Assembly (NCBI GenBank): GCA_003184365.1
Contig: NKYR01000124.1
Span: 1 to 64,000 of the forward strand
Reading direction: 5' to 3'
DNA length: 64,000 nucleotides
From: Evernia prunastri
Lineage: Eukaryota > Ascomycota > Lecanoromycetes > Lecanorales > Parmeliaceae
The position numbers were made by a program, and so were the translations under genes. Below the pieces are notes generated by a model. It was not told the origin of the DNA. It did no database searches and saw only the letters and a list, made by a program, of their open reading frames with translations. Numbering within the stretch: position 1 is the first letter of the stretch; each line of letters opens with the position of its first letter. Positions 42,984-55,013 of this stretch are shown one piece after another.

Positions 42984-45394
42984 ATGCCTCGACAATCGCA
43001 TCGCACCCGTCTCGGCCTCCACCTCCACAAGAGACTTCCCACCGCCATTGCTTTGCCAGAATCTGCCTCCATCAAGAACCTTGTGGACAAGCCGCTCTCT
43101 CGATTCTCATCATTCTTTAAACGTGACAATTGCAGCGGCTCGAATAGCTCCAGTCCGGGCTGCCAGAAACCTACCGACGGGAACAATGTCACACTACCTG
43201 TCGCCCTCGCCGTCGTAATCCCTATCGCAGTGGCTATCGTCATCTTCATCTACCTTCATCGAAAACATGTCAAAAAGCTTCGTCGCGAAGACGCCAATGA
43301 CCCACATAAGTCTCTGGACTTTGGCTGGGACCCATCGAGCAATGCGCGCAAAACCACCAAGAAGGGCAGGAAGAACCAACCCGAGATGATCGCCACCGAT
43401 CTCAGTGCCGAGAAGGGCTCGCGGCGCGAGCGTGGCATGTCAATGGATATGGACATCAGCAGCCCTTACCTATTGCCCCCTGGTCTCGGCGGCTCCCGCG
43501 AGTCATTGCATTCCATGTCACGAACCATGCACAGCCAAGACGATCGGTACAGACCCGCTACCACATATATCCCAACCGACACTACTTCCGTCCACTCCTC
43601 CAGGACTGGACGGAGGGGTGCCGACGACTCATCAAGCTATGCTGGCTCCGCTTCAACCAGGCGTAGCCCTGGCGATGACATGAACAAGGACCTTCTCGGC
43701 AATGCGCAAAGGATGTCGAGATCCATGCCACCTGTCAATCGATCGCCAGCTCCCCAAATCCAAGTGCCAGAACCAGCAAAGCAACCCTCTCGAAAAGCAT
43801 CCCCTGCAATCCCGCAGAGCGCAGGCCTTCCTCCCAAGTTTCCCTTGCTCGATACTCCTCGAGATTCGTACGTGGAGAAAAATGGTGCCGATCTCAGGAA
43901 GAGCAACAACTATCTTGGTGCTTTCATCCACAGCAGAGATCCCTCCGCCGATGTCGTCAGCCGAGACTTTGCGTCTCCGAAAAGCGAATATGCCACTCCC
44001 AATGAATTCCCTTCGACTCCCTCGTCGACGGCCCAGCAGAGTGCTTCTCCACCATCGCTCCAACAGCCCGGCCCCTCTGCGACACTCCAGCGAAGCTCCA
44101 GTCGAAAGTCTCCTCCGCCAAACGTGAGTACACAGGCTCCCACATCACGGTCGTCGCCATCGAACATCACGGAAACTTCTTCCACAAGAAGCTCCTTGTC
44201 GAGACCACCAAGAAAGCAATCACTGCGCTCCTCTATTGATCAAAGTCGTTACGAGAACTTTCTGGACGACTCAAGCGATTATGGCGACGGTTTTCAGGTG
44301 GTGCCCCCGTCGCTGCGTAGCTCGCAGACGTCGCAGCACGACTTAAACGGTCCATCAAGTCAAGCTTATATGCCTCCTATCCATGAACACGGCCTTGGCG
44401 TCGAAGAAGGACACCGTCCTGGTTTCGACCCCCGCAGATCATCCATGGGCTTTCGACCTCTCCCACCGGATGATCCCACAGATAACCCTGAACAACGGGC
44501 CAACCGAATCAGGTCTTTCTACAAGGAGTACTTTGATGACTCTCGGCCCGGGCCAATGCGCGCTGCCGGAGACTACTATGAGGACTACGATCAACAGTAT
44601 CTGGGTGATGGAGCAATATTCGATCCAGTGTCTGGCCAATTTGTAACCGCTCAACCTCAGCATGCGGCACCATATGATCAACCGCGCGGTCGACCGTATG
44701 CCGAGCCATACGGCCGACGAGCCATGACACCACCGCCACGTGCACCGCCAGGTTACGGACGCCGACACGCTGCTACAATGTCTGGCGGCAGCAGAATGAT
44801 GCCTCCGAGGTCCCGAGCTCATTCGTCTCATTCCGGTCGCTTCGGCCCCTCGGGCCGTGGGACACCACAGAAACAGGTCCCTCCACCCCAACCATTGAAC
44901 GTTCTCCCGTCTCCTCATCTTTTGAAAGAAGACACTTTCCTGCCAATGGACTTTGCACCTCCCACAACGGCTAGAGAGCGACAAGCTGGTCGTTCGGAGA
45001 GCCCACGGGGAGGGTTGAGGCCATATTCGCCAATTGTGCCAGCTCACATGCCCCTCGCCTCGTCATTCGATGATCTCGCCCCAATGCCTAGCCCGTAAGT
45101 CATCCACTCCTTGTCCAGTTGGGGGTCATATCTAACGCAGATTGTAGTCATCTACTCCGCCAGTCTGGAACCTTCACTGCGCTCGACTTTGCCCCGCCTC
45201 CTCGCTTCAGGAACAACGATACCGCCTCCGACTCCGGCTCAATCCGCAGCAACCACAGCGGTGTCTCAGCACGGACGAACCAGAGCATACGCGCCGGTGC
45301 GTATCGTGTCAGTCGCATACCAAAGGAGTTTGTGGGTACGAAGCAGGACCTCAACGAGGCGTTGAAGCCGCAATGGAACAATCATGCATTATAG
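42984..45394 (+). CDS. Single-pass membrane protein with long disordered cytosolic tail, 785 aa
   Basis: join(42984..45094,45148..45394), with a 53-nt phase-2 intron (GTAAGT at 45095). A short N-terminal outside part has a CSGSNSSSPGC pair of cysteines, then a membrane segment at about 71-91 (LPVALAVVIPIAVAIVIFIY) and a basic LHRKHVKKLRRED stop-transfer. A conserved-looking DPHKSLDFGWD follows, then roughly 680 residues rich in Ser, Pro, Arg and Gln, typical of disordered signalling or polarity scaffolds. Near the C-terminus a motif appears twice on the two sides of the intron: FLPMDFAPP and FTALDFAPPPRF. There is no enzyme domain. I recognise the TM-KSLDFG layout from filamentous fungi but know no function. 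A long 5' leader is likely. Confidence 0.85.
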
Positions 45395-45945
45395 ACACTT
45401 GTGCTTTTGCTCCAGCACGACTGCATAGCATCTCGTCAGGGTTGCTGCGCAACGCGAGGTGGAACCATAATGAAGAGACGTACATGGCCTTGTACAGCAT
45501 CTTGGTAATTATAAGCCGTTTTCAACAAAAGAATAGAGCTAGGGGATGTCGATGATTTGAGGGAGTTCATTTGGAACGAACACCTTGGAGCCTAATCATC
45601 GAAAATATGGATGGAGAGGTCCACTTCTCTTCTAATGTAATCATATTTTAGAGATAGTGGTTCATAGCAGATCAATAGAAAGACTGCTAATTCTTATCTC
45701 ACTCTCCCTCAACTCTTGATGCTTGTTTGCGACCGTGTACTTGTACTTGTACCATGGAGACAAAGCGACCAACCGTCTTCAAGGCCTTCCTCTCACCCCA
45801 GACTTCACGCAATTGACCTACCGGTCAGCGCAACCAATCCATTCCCCCCTTCTGCATCGTCCCTTCCTCCCTTACCTCCCCCATTCCCTCCCCAACCACA
45901 TCCCCACACCCCACTCCCCCCCCAAACCCCAAACCCCAAACCCCA
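45395..45945. other. Convergent 3' region, pyrimidine-rich
   Basis: Between the ends of two convergent genes. A C-rich low-complexity block covers about 45830-45950. A plus-strand frame here is compositional and not a gene. Confidence 0.5.
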
Positions 45946-47248
45946 TCACATAAAATCCTCCTCATCAAACCCCTCCTCATTGCTCCTCGCCCCCTCCCTC
46001 CTCCCCCCCATCCTCAACTCCTCGTACGCCCTCTCCCTCCCCTCCCTCTCCTCCCTCCGCGCCGCCGCGACGCGCTCCTCCTCTTTCCGCCGGCGCTCCC
46101 CCTCCGCCCGCCGCGCCGCCCGCTGCGAGGCCAGGTGGGCCTCCTTCGCCGCGGGCAGGGCGTCTGCGGGGACCGTCCGGCGGGTTTTCTCGAGCCGGTT
46201 GATGGTTGGGTTGTGCCGGGTGGGGATGAGGTGTTTTTTCGTCTGTGTTGGGGGGTTAGTCGGTTGGAGGGGGGGAGGGAGGGGAGGGGAGCAGAGGGGA
46301 GGGAGGGAGGGAAGGAAGGGGGAAGGGATACCTTTTTCGGATTGACGAAGCCCACCTGGCCCGTCGCCATGCCGGCGTTCTTGTGCAGGTTCGTCCAGGG
46401 GGTGTAGATGATGGTGACGTTGTCTTTCTTGTTGCCTGTGGGGGTGTTTTTCAGCATTGTGGATATCGTATGTTTTTCAAATCATCATTCATCATAAAAT
46501 ATCAGCCGCTTCCTTCTCCTCCCCCTCCCCCTCCCCCTGGCTTCCTTTGCTCTTTCTCTCACTCTCTCACCCCCACCTCCCCCCCGTCTCTTACTTGGAA
46601 AGATGATACCAAGAACGGCAGACGAACGCAGCTTCTTTTGGAAGGGTGAGGGAGGGGGCGAAGGGGGCGCGCCAACAAGAACGAATCGAATCAAAATTAA
46701 AACGAAACGAAAACGAAAACGAACCTTCAATCGAATTCGCCTTGGTCAGCTGCGCGCACTCCTCTACCAGCTCCTTCGGCAGCGCGTCCCATGTCTGCTC
46801 CGGCGTGAGGCGCAGGTAGATGTGCGCCGAGGAGAGGTTGTCGGCGTGGAACTGGGTCGATATTGGTTCGTTCACCGGGTTCTCCTTTTCATTTGGAGGG
46901 TAGAGAGAGAGGGCGGGGGTCCCGTTGGGAAGAAGAGGGGGTGGGAGTTAGGAGGAGGGACGTACCCTGTGAATGAGTCAGATGAGTTGGTGTTGGATGG
47001 CGGTTCAATGAGATGGAGAAGTAGATAAGGGTCTGCCTCACCAGACATCGCAATCCCAGCCGAACTTGATCAGTTCTTCGTCTGGCGGGCGGTGCGGTAA
47101 TATCAGCTTTGAACTGCTCGTGTTGGCGAGAGCCAGAGCCGGGGGGGGGGGGGGGGGGGAGAAGGGAGAACGGACTCTCGAATTTATCTTTGCCTACGTA
47201 GATGGTGGCCGGCGGGTCAGTTACGTTGGAGGTGAAGTAGTAGACCAT
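45946..47248 (-). CDS. CCDC25/Jlp2-like NFACT-R (DUF814) protein, about 213 aa
   Basis: Five exons: complement(join(45946..46242,46332..46435,46725..46851,47042..47081,47176..47248)). Family start MVYYFTSNVTDPPATIYVGK, then ELIKFGWDCDVW, FHADNLSSAHIYLRL, LVEECAQLTKANSIEGNKKD and VTIIYTPWTNLHKNAGMATG. The highly charged coiled-coil tail (RRAEGERRRKEEERVAAARR) ends NEEGFDEEDFM. The NFACT-R module is shared with ribosome-quality-control factors; CCDC25/Jlp2 is the stand-alone form. At the exon 2 to exon 3 junction the expected Trp-Phe needs one more G (GTCTG|GTGAGG where GTCTGG|GTGAGG would fit), so one base seems missing near 47041. Intron 1 contains a run of about 20 C on the coding strand. 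Confidence 0.88.
47140..47160. repeat. Poly-G run of about 20 in an intron
   Basis: About 20 consecutive G on the plus strand, inside intron 1 of the CCDC25-like gene, where on the coding strand it forms a poly-C stretch. The true length is uncertain. Confidence 0.85.
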
Positions 47249-47779
47249 TGCCGTTTGGTGGAGGAGCTTCGAGGTGGGTTGGGCAGCGGGAAGGGGAAGG
47301 GGGAGGGGTTTAGAAGTACGTATAACACGATATTGAGGAAGGAAGTCGGTGAAGGGGTGCGGATTGCCTGGGAAGGCTTGAAGGCAAGCTTGGGGACTGC
47401 TCAATACAAATTTTTGGGTTTTCCTTTGGTTTGTATTGGTGTAGGAAGTTCCACGCATGACATTCGAATGTGCGATGAAGCTGAGATTGAGAGCTTGTAC
47501 TGTGGTCAGGTTTCCATACAAGCATTCGGTCTATGTCACAATTTGTTCATGTATACGGGGAAGATGTTTAGAGTGTCTATGCAATTAAATTAATTGATGT
47601 ATCTTTTTTGCGGAAAGTGGTATCATCATCCCCTCAGAACACCTCACATGATGCGACAAAACCCCAGGAATCACCCCTAACATGGAGGGACGAGGCTCGG
47701 CCAAAATCGAGCAACATGTGGACCATGATCGGAACCGCGCAGAAAGATATGTATGTACATGAATAACATGATAGTGGAT
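47249..47779. other. Intergenic stretch
   Basis: Promoter of the CCDC25-like gene and 3' flank of the carrier gene. Nothing else was recognised. Confidence 0.45.
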
Positions 47780-49426
47780 TTAGTCCACTGAATCGAGCAA
47801 CACCGGGTCCGGTAGCTGATTGATCTTCTTCTTGATGAATTCGAAGGACGAAAAAAAGACAATGTTCGTAAGGCAAGACCGAGCCATTGCAAGACCAAAG
47901 CCTATGGGTAATGTATCCATATTAGCACATACGGTATGGATGTCGACTGGGGGTGGCAACTTGCCTCGATAAGATTTACGATTGAACCACGCTATCTTCG
48001 GGTATTTCACCGCAGTGTTTCTTTCGAGACACTTGCGCTGATATTCGGTTTTTACGGAGTCAAAGGGATAAGTCTGACGAGAGATCAGTCTTTCGGTGTC
48101 AACGATTACCACCCTCAGGAACTCACGCAGGTTACAGAAGCCAAACCACAGGCACCGCCAGCCATAGCTACGGACAACGGAGAGGTCGGAGAATTACTGC
48201 CTTGCAGCTTAACTAGCATCTGTTTAGTGCTTTCGTATGTCGAGAAGTAAATAGCTGATCCAATAGTATCTCTGACTAGAGGAAGCTGGTGAGCGGGCGA
48301 AGCCTGATTTGTTATAGTATGATGAACTTACCGATATGGATTCGGAATCCAGCGTACAGTCCAAGAAAGCCACGGAGCTTGAGGATGTTGATTGCGGTCT
48401 TAATCGTTCCCTTCTGCTGGTAGCTTGATCTGATTGGGTCCTTGAGCGCATCGGACATGCTAGATTTATTGCCCTTCGCCATCATTTCGGACGTTTGCGC
48501 AGCAATTTTGGTGATCTCGAAAGGAGCTAGATGTGTCTTAGATTTTGGGGTGCCATGAAGTGCAGAATCAAGACCCACCAGAGTAAAATGAGATGATCGA
48601 TCCAGCGGTAGCACCAGCGGCCGTAAAACATGCTATTGTAGCTAAGGTAGGAATACTTCCGGGTCGGTTGACGATGACAAGTGGCTCGTCGCCCCCAGTG
48701 GCTTGCCCGATTAATGCAGAGTACTTGTATTTTGCCTTTTGGTACACGGAGAACGACAGGGTCCTCCCGAATGTAAAGCTGAAGAAGGGACCTAAACCAC
48801 CTTTAAGACGCAAGACATTAGCCTCCATGACAAGAAATTGCTAATGGGGGAAATTTTGTTTCATGCGACCCCAGCCGAGAAAAAGCACAGAACACCAATG
48901 CCTTTAATGTCTCGGCTCCGATAGCAAGGCCCCAAAGGCAATGGCAAGCACAGCGGGAATACATTATCTCAGAGGTTGAATGCCTCTCTTACAGCAAATT
49001 GAGAAGGCGATAACTAACCACGATAGAAGCCCTTTATTCCCTCCGTCTTATATCCATCTTTCATGCACTCTAAGACAGTATGGTGGCGGCCGAACCTTCT
49101 GCCATGTTAGACTTGCCATTGAAGTAGCAACAACGATGGATGCACGTACGCTTGCATGCGAGTTTTGACGCTGTCCAAAGGATACTATACGACGATTAGC
49201 ATTATGGCAAAGAAAAATGGCATGAGGAGCTTACAGAAACTGTTTGAGAGAGCATGATGCTAAACCCGGAGGCGATGCTTGTACGGTAGTACTTCGCCCA
49301 ATGTTTTGTGATTTCATGTTTCGTAGTCAAAGCTGACGCGGTCCGAGTCGTTGAAGTTGGGTCCGCAACCTCCTGAGAGCTTGCTCCATCGCCATTGTGG
49401 CGGTCTTGACCATTGGCCATATTCAT
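47780..49426 (-). CDS. Mitochondrial carrier family (SLC25-type) protein, 367 aa
   Basis: Eight exons: complement(join(47780..47901,47965..48073,48127..48275,48332..48526,48579..48800,49019..49098,49150..49184,49235..49426)). All junctions agree in phase. The three carrier repeats show YPLDSVKTRMQARFGRHHT with YKTEGIKGFYRG, then APFEITKIAAQTSEMM with LKLRGFLGLYAGFRIHIVRD, then YPFDSVKTEYQRKC with NRKSYRGFGLAMARS. These are the P-x-[DE]-x-x-[KR] signatures and the matching gate sequences. It is an inner-membrane solute transporter; the substrate cannot be assigned from sequence alone. The last intron (47902-47964, 63 nt) is GC-AG, with a perfect AG|GCAAGT donor. Confidence 0.9.
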
Positions 49427-50802
49427 TTGGTCTATAGGCCACAGCCTCTTGCGGTTTGTGTAGTGTCGAGGCCTGCTAGGAGTCGCAGATGGATGAAGAA
49501 CCAAGGGTAATCCATCAGAGGCTGCTCAGATCATAACAGAGGCCAACTCCAGCTATCTGCTCGGCGTTCAGCCTTTATTCGTTTTGGCGATGGTGAAAGG
49601 TGTAAGGAAGCGAAGAGTTCCGGTCAACTCAAGTGTCGATGGTAGCTCGTCCGGGATAGAATGAAGAAGCGTGACCTAGGGTGGGGTGTGCAGAAAGAGG
49701 ACCAAGAGGAGTGAAGACTGTATCATGAGACGCGGGACTATATAAGATGATGTATAGATAGCCTGTCACCAAAAAAGGAATCGACCAGGGGGATTGTTAT
49801 AGCTATACAGAAGAAAGAGGGGGCAAGAGGCTTTTATTGTAGAGCGAGGGTGACATTGTTATAAGTTACGAGTGAGTTAGAGCATAATAAAAGTACTTCG
49901 ATGGAGTAGGTACTTTTTTCTCGCGCCCGCAGTTGGAGGAGCTGCCAAGCCCTAAAATCCACTGAAAAGTACCTAGTTAAGGAAGCTAGTGGGCTCGGTG
50001 GGTTAGGCTTGCCCTGCATTTCAAGTCGCACCAACCTACCAACTCCACACTCACACAACAGTAATTAGTACTCAAAATTCACTGTCAGTCTGACAGATGC
50101 ACTGCTGGCACACATATGCACAAAGGTAAACAAAGAAAACTTCATCACAGATGATAACTTACCATTTGAAAAATGCTCAAAGACTCTTGCACGTCAGGAA
50201 AGCAGGGGTTAATGTTGATAATGCACGTAGCAATTGTAAGCTTCCTCCAAATCCAGTCGTCTAACCATTCTGAATAACCAATCACCCCAACGCGCTATCA
50301 TTGAGTAATTTGAAGCCTTTCAGCGCTGCATCATCAAGCAACTGCTCTCCAGGCAAGATTTAGTACCACACGCCCATGTGCATGATACCTCCCCCCTGCT
50401 TAACGGCTATCATACAAGCCTAGACAGACTATTCGACAATCGCTGCTGATAAACAAGTAATAACGTGGAGACTCGAACAGAAGTGAATCAGCTTCACAAC
50501 CTATGAATCTGTCTCAACAATAGTAATACAATGCTTGGACTTTTGGTTCATCGAGTATCAGCAGCATCAGCTACGGCCTGGAGCTACTTGACCTGATGGT
50601 CTCTCAGATTACTCCATCAATCAAGCACAACAATATCGTCTGGTCTTTTTCTTTGCCCAAGTCTAAGGTCGTCGTACTCACGCCGGACTGGTCGGACATT
50701 TTCTGGACGTGTATCAATTACACCAATGTAGGGGCGTTCGCCTTCAGTCGATCCATTCAACGGTTGGTTCTTAGTCTGTATGTTGGTGTCCCTAGGAATG
50801 GA
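49427..50802. other. Intergenic stretch of 1.4 kb
   Basis: Promoter region of the carrier gene and 3' flank of the DUF2293 gene. No gene was recognised. Confidence 0.45.
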
Positions 50803-53800
50803 TTAGCAAAGTCGAAACTGGGGCTTGAGTGCTATATCAAACCAAGATCCCGTAGCTATCCTTGAAGCATGTGGTGATACACGTCTTTCGAAAGGTTCGG
50901 CCCCTTTTGCTTCGGTATATCGTTGATCAGAATGAAGATACGATGACACATCTTGTCTGACAGGCCAGATTGGTTGCCGTGGCACCTCAGAAAGTTGTTG
51001 TATACGACTCGGCGGGTGGTCGAAATTAGTCGCAGCTGGTTGGCGATCACCGATGTCGTGCGGATACGCATATGTCGAAGGCTCCATATCTACATGGAAA
51101 GTTAACCGACTTCTTGCGCGAGGGCATGTTCGTGAACTTTAGCCATGATTGTAGCATGAGCACAGGTCAACATACCTGTTAATGGCCCTGTATGTCTTTG
51201 AATGCCAGCCGTAGCAGTAGAAGGGACGTAGATAACGCAGTCCGGCCTTCGATCATCGTCCTGCTGCCTATAATTGATGGACATGTCACTAAAGCGAGAT
51301 GGCATCATTCTTTCAGCTACTTCCACGGGCTGTACACGACGCATCATCCCATCGGAATCGGCATAGACTCGATCACTATATGTATTAAGACCAACATCGT
51401 GACGTGAGGAAAAACCCAGGTCACTACTTTCATGATGCCTAGGAACGGATTGAGAAGAGTCGAAGAAAGAAGGAGAGTCGTTGTAATACTCCGGCGGTGC
51501 AATGACAGCACGTGAAGGAAATTGGAAATGCTCGTCATTCTCTGAATGAGAAAATGAAACCTGATAGTGATCGCGTGGCTGCGGATACCGTTCCCCGCGA
51601 TCAGCTACTTCGTCTGGACGCCTTTCTGTTTGCCCACGAGGAGGGAATAGCTGAAGCTCCTGGTGGAGGATGGGAGGTCTCGCCCGTTCCTCTTTGGGAG
51701 GAAGTGGTACAATCCTCTTGTCTGAGGCAGAATGCTCGGTCTCATCACGATATACAACCCCATGGGGCCGTTCATACCGGAGTCGACGGTCATGTATCTC
51801 CTCAATGGGAACTAAAACAGTTCTACCTTGACTGTGAGGTTCAACGAGGCGCTGATCTTCGACTCTGCGCCTCTTGCTACTTGGTAGCTCCTCACAGTCA
51901 TGAAGATTTATAATCGAAGGCGCGGGATATTGCAGTGTTCCGCGATTGGGGGATTGTTGTGAGCCAAAGGGGTTTACTTGCCGTGCTTTTCCATACAGCG
52001 ATGTCAGGTCGCTCTGCTTATCAGGAAAGTCCCTCTCGATAGAAGGAAGCACCTTCTCGGAGCGCCGGCGCGATTGCGGTTCAACATCGTGAACATAGAG
52101 ATCATTACCATTTTCTCGTTTAGGGTCATGTTGGCTTACAAATCTCTCGCCTTGATCAGAGGCTCTATTTGGCATATGTCGCAGCTCAAGTGGTCGTGTT
52201 CCGTTTTTTTGAGGCTGATTCTCCTCGGCGTAATAGACCCTCGTAGGGTGTTCTAGGCTTCCTTCGTGAACACGCTGATCTTGTTGGGACGGGTGGGCGA
52301 TCTAGCAATGTTCAGTACTCTTCATGTTTCAGCTTGCTTACCTCTAGGTCCATTGTCCACGATTACAGCTGGCTTAGTTGTGAACCGGACTTACCTGTTC
52401 TTCTGATATATATCTGGGATCCCTTGCGTTGTGATAAGGGTCGACTCCATAATTGTCTGGCCTCGCTACTGGCATTAGGCGCGTCCGGGCCGGTACTCGA
52501 CCTACTCTATGTTCCCCGTGTCCGGCCAAATGAGGTGGATGGTCTTGATTATGCAGTTGTTTTGACAAGGGATGGATACCATTATGTTCGGAGCTTGCAA
52601 ACACTGGTAGGTGCGAATGGTCATTATGGACATTCGGATTCTCTGGATGCTTTCTGCGACGATCTAGCGCCTCTTCGTAGACTCTTTGTCGATGTGTTCC
52701 CATGCGATCTAGTCTGTGTTGGTCATACTGAACTTGCCTGCCCAGTTGATTGCGACCCAAGTATTGAATTTCCATGTCTGACTCGGGGCTGTTGGAGTCA
52801 CCGCGTTCAACTGTACGATTGACGTTGGAATAGTCAACAGGCTGAATCTGCATATCTCCCTCTGATATGTATTCAACACTGCTATCGCGCTCAGTCTCTT
52901 CGGGCCGCATTCGCAGACTCTCTTGCGTTTCATCTCCTTCGTCATCGTCTGGGATTACAATGACCTCTCGGAGTACATCATCCATATCTCCAGCGTCATT
53001 ATCATCTCCACGCCACCGTATTAGACGATCTAGACACGGTTTCTCGACCCTTCGGCGGGCCTCATTATACGGGACTTGCCTTAAGAGAGAGTCGTAATCG
53101 GTATATGTGTGACGGATGTGAGCAATCACGGCAAGCTGTGCACGTCTCACGAGGCTTAGATCAGCAACCGTACCGACAAGACCCTTGCCCTTGTAGCTGT
53201 CAGCGATTGAAATCAGATCGAGCATATGACTTTACCTTCTGGAAAGATCTACCAACGATGACGTGTAAGTCTTGATTAGGTATATTAGGAAATAAGTCTC
53301 TAATCGTCTCTCGAGCTGAAGTATCAATCACTGCTTGTGGAAGAGATATATCAAGCGCTGGCTGGGCGTTCCGAGTCCCGGCCTTCTGTTTCTTCTGCTT
53401 TGTTGGCCGCCTGTCATCGTGCTCTTGCACATCTTCTAGATGTGCAAAATTGGACTGCAGAACGCGGCCCGAATCTAAAAGCGTTACACCGAGGCTGTCG
53501 CATGCTTTCTCTACGGTAACACTTGGGAAATGGAACCCAACCCGATGAATCTCTCGGGACAATCCTTGACGCGGATGCTTACTAGTCTTCAAAACGTCAA
53601 TTTGATATTCTGAGCTGAGGTTTGAAACCTACCGAAACGATAAAGACTGTCAAGCCGTCTTCTCTTGCTAATTTCTTACATCGGTTCGTCAGTTGCGGAT
53701 CTCCAGCGGGAATAAAAGTGTAGCCTTTGGGAGCTTTCTGTTCAGGATATAGCTGTAGAACATATCAGATTACAGGGCAGGAGTCCGCGTCTAAGGTTAT

Positions 53801-53949
53801 CTACGCACAACAGTCTTAAGCTTTTTCTGCTTCTCAGCAATCTCCTCAAGGATGACCTTATAAGGTGCCTTCCGCTTTTGATCAGCTCTCCTATGTCGAT
53901 CAGCGGCTGACGGGCCTGCAGAGGCATGCCGTTCATGGACACGAGTCAT
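50803..53949 (-). CDS. DUF2293-domain protein, 936 aa
   Basis: Six exons: complement(join(50803..51089,51176..52301,52395..53189,53236..53577,53633..53752,53809..53949)). All are phase-consistent. The N-terminus is basic and helical (MTRVHERHASAGPSAADRHR, then KVILEEIAEKQKKLKTV). LYPEQKAPKGYTFIPAGDPQ is followed by the DUF2293 core: ETIRDLFPNIPNQDLHVIVG, spliced to GKGLVGTVADLSLVRRAQLA, HIRHTYTDYDSLL and NEARRRVEKPCLDRLIRWRG. The remaining 600 residues are low-complexity and rich in Arg, Asp, Glu, Gln and Pro, with acidic patches (VIPDDDEGDETQE). The domain is fungal and of unknown function; basic and acidic disordered regions suggest a nuclear protein. No membrane segment is seen. Confidence 0.85.
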
Positions 53950-54368
53950 ATTTTTTCAATGTAAGTACAACAGCTATACCAGCTGTGAAGACTTTGAGCG
54001 TGTTCGCCCCACTTGAGTTGAGCAGAGCTGGCGTTTTGAGCTCTTCATGATCCTGTCCTCTTGAGTTTATATTTTTTTCTTCTTGCTGTGATGGCCTCAT
54101 AGAAATCAATTTTCTATAGCAAGGACTCTGCTGATGGCCTCCGCCACATTCAAGGGTGTGTACTGCTTTTTGGGATTATTGATTTGGCAGGAACCTTGGT
54201 GCTTGGGACTCAGGAACGAAAACAGGCCCGAGAGGCGAGCGAATATTTACGCGGCTTGTCCCGCCGCTAAATACGTGGGGCTTGGGGCAAGTCTACACCG
54301 AGGCGCCCGTTACCTGTACTCATTATTTTTGACGCCTCAGGGAGCATAGTACTCACTTACCTGTTCTC
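53950..54368. other. Divergent promoter region
   Basis: A 419-bp gap between divergent DUF2293 and DUF1763 genes, the likely shared promoter. No motif stands out. Confidence 0.45.
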
Positions 54369-54851
54369 ATGGTTCCCAGCAATCAAGAAATTCTGACATC
54401 TTATCGAATTCTTTACCGCCATGCAATGTACGCGGTACAGTATGCGGCTCCTGCAAAATACACTTTGAGAATCCTCCTTGAAAACGCATACCGAACAGGA
54501 AATGCAGCAGATTACGACGCCGAGAAAATCAACAATACCGTTACTTTCTTGAAGGGCGCAGCCAAAGAAAAAGGGTTGGAACATAGGATTCTGAAAAATC
54601 TGCTACATACTTGGTTCTGGGACGTGGAGAATGGGAAGTATAGGAAAAGGTGTGTTTTGAGGCGTCGTCATGCACTTGCATTATGCTGACAGTACCGAAG
54701 TCTGCGGTCAAAGACAGTCAATATGAGGACTAAACAAAGTCAGGCTGCCATACAGCACTTCGAGATCACATTAAAGATGCTCAACGAGAGCATGGGAATG
54801 TGTCTTCCTACGACCTTGACCACCAGACGCGAGTCACCAGCCACAGACTGA
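54369..54851 (+). CDS. DUF1763 (LYR-like) protein, 143 aa
   Basis: join(54369..54649,54701..54851). The 51-nt phase-2 intron (GTGTGT at 54650, CCGAAG ending 54700, branch GCTGAC) joins ENGKYRK to SLRSKTVNMRTK. It recovers a conserved C-terminal QAAIQHFEITLKMLNESMGM. The N-terminal part SYRILYRHAMYAVQYAAPAK has the LYR-type spacing found in small mitochondrial assembly or ribosome-associated proteins. The family is fungal, and the exact role is unknown. Without splicing the frame ends in a basic nonsense tail (RRRHALALC). Convergent with the 55014 gene, leaving 162 bp between them. Confidence 0.82.
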
Positions 54852-55013
54852 CGCCATGGATCAAACATACGATAACTCGAAGACTAGGAAAACTTCACAC
54901 GGCGCTACTTTGTTCATTGGTCTTAAGGCTCTAGTCACCTGGATCACGTTCATTGTAGATGGGGAGTAGTCAGAGAACATCGACGACTTCCACGGCCCCC
55001 TCAATGCTGGCCT

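Noticed and set aside
45716..46345. Long plus-strand frame (209 codons) over the CCDC25-like gene
   Set aside because: It is made of Pro/Ser/Arg low-complexity sequence and lies antisense to exons with clear family conservation.
52302..52394. Extra small exon inside the DUF2293 intron (GTAAGC donor near 52340)
   Set aside because: Neither possible acceptor gives a phase that keeps both neighbours in frame; direct joining of EEQ to IAHPS works.
52334..52822. Plus-strand frame of 162 codons
   Set aside because: Antisense shadow of DUF2293 exon 4.
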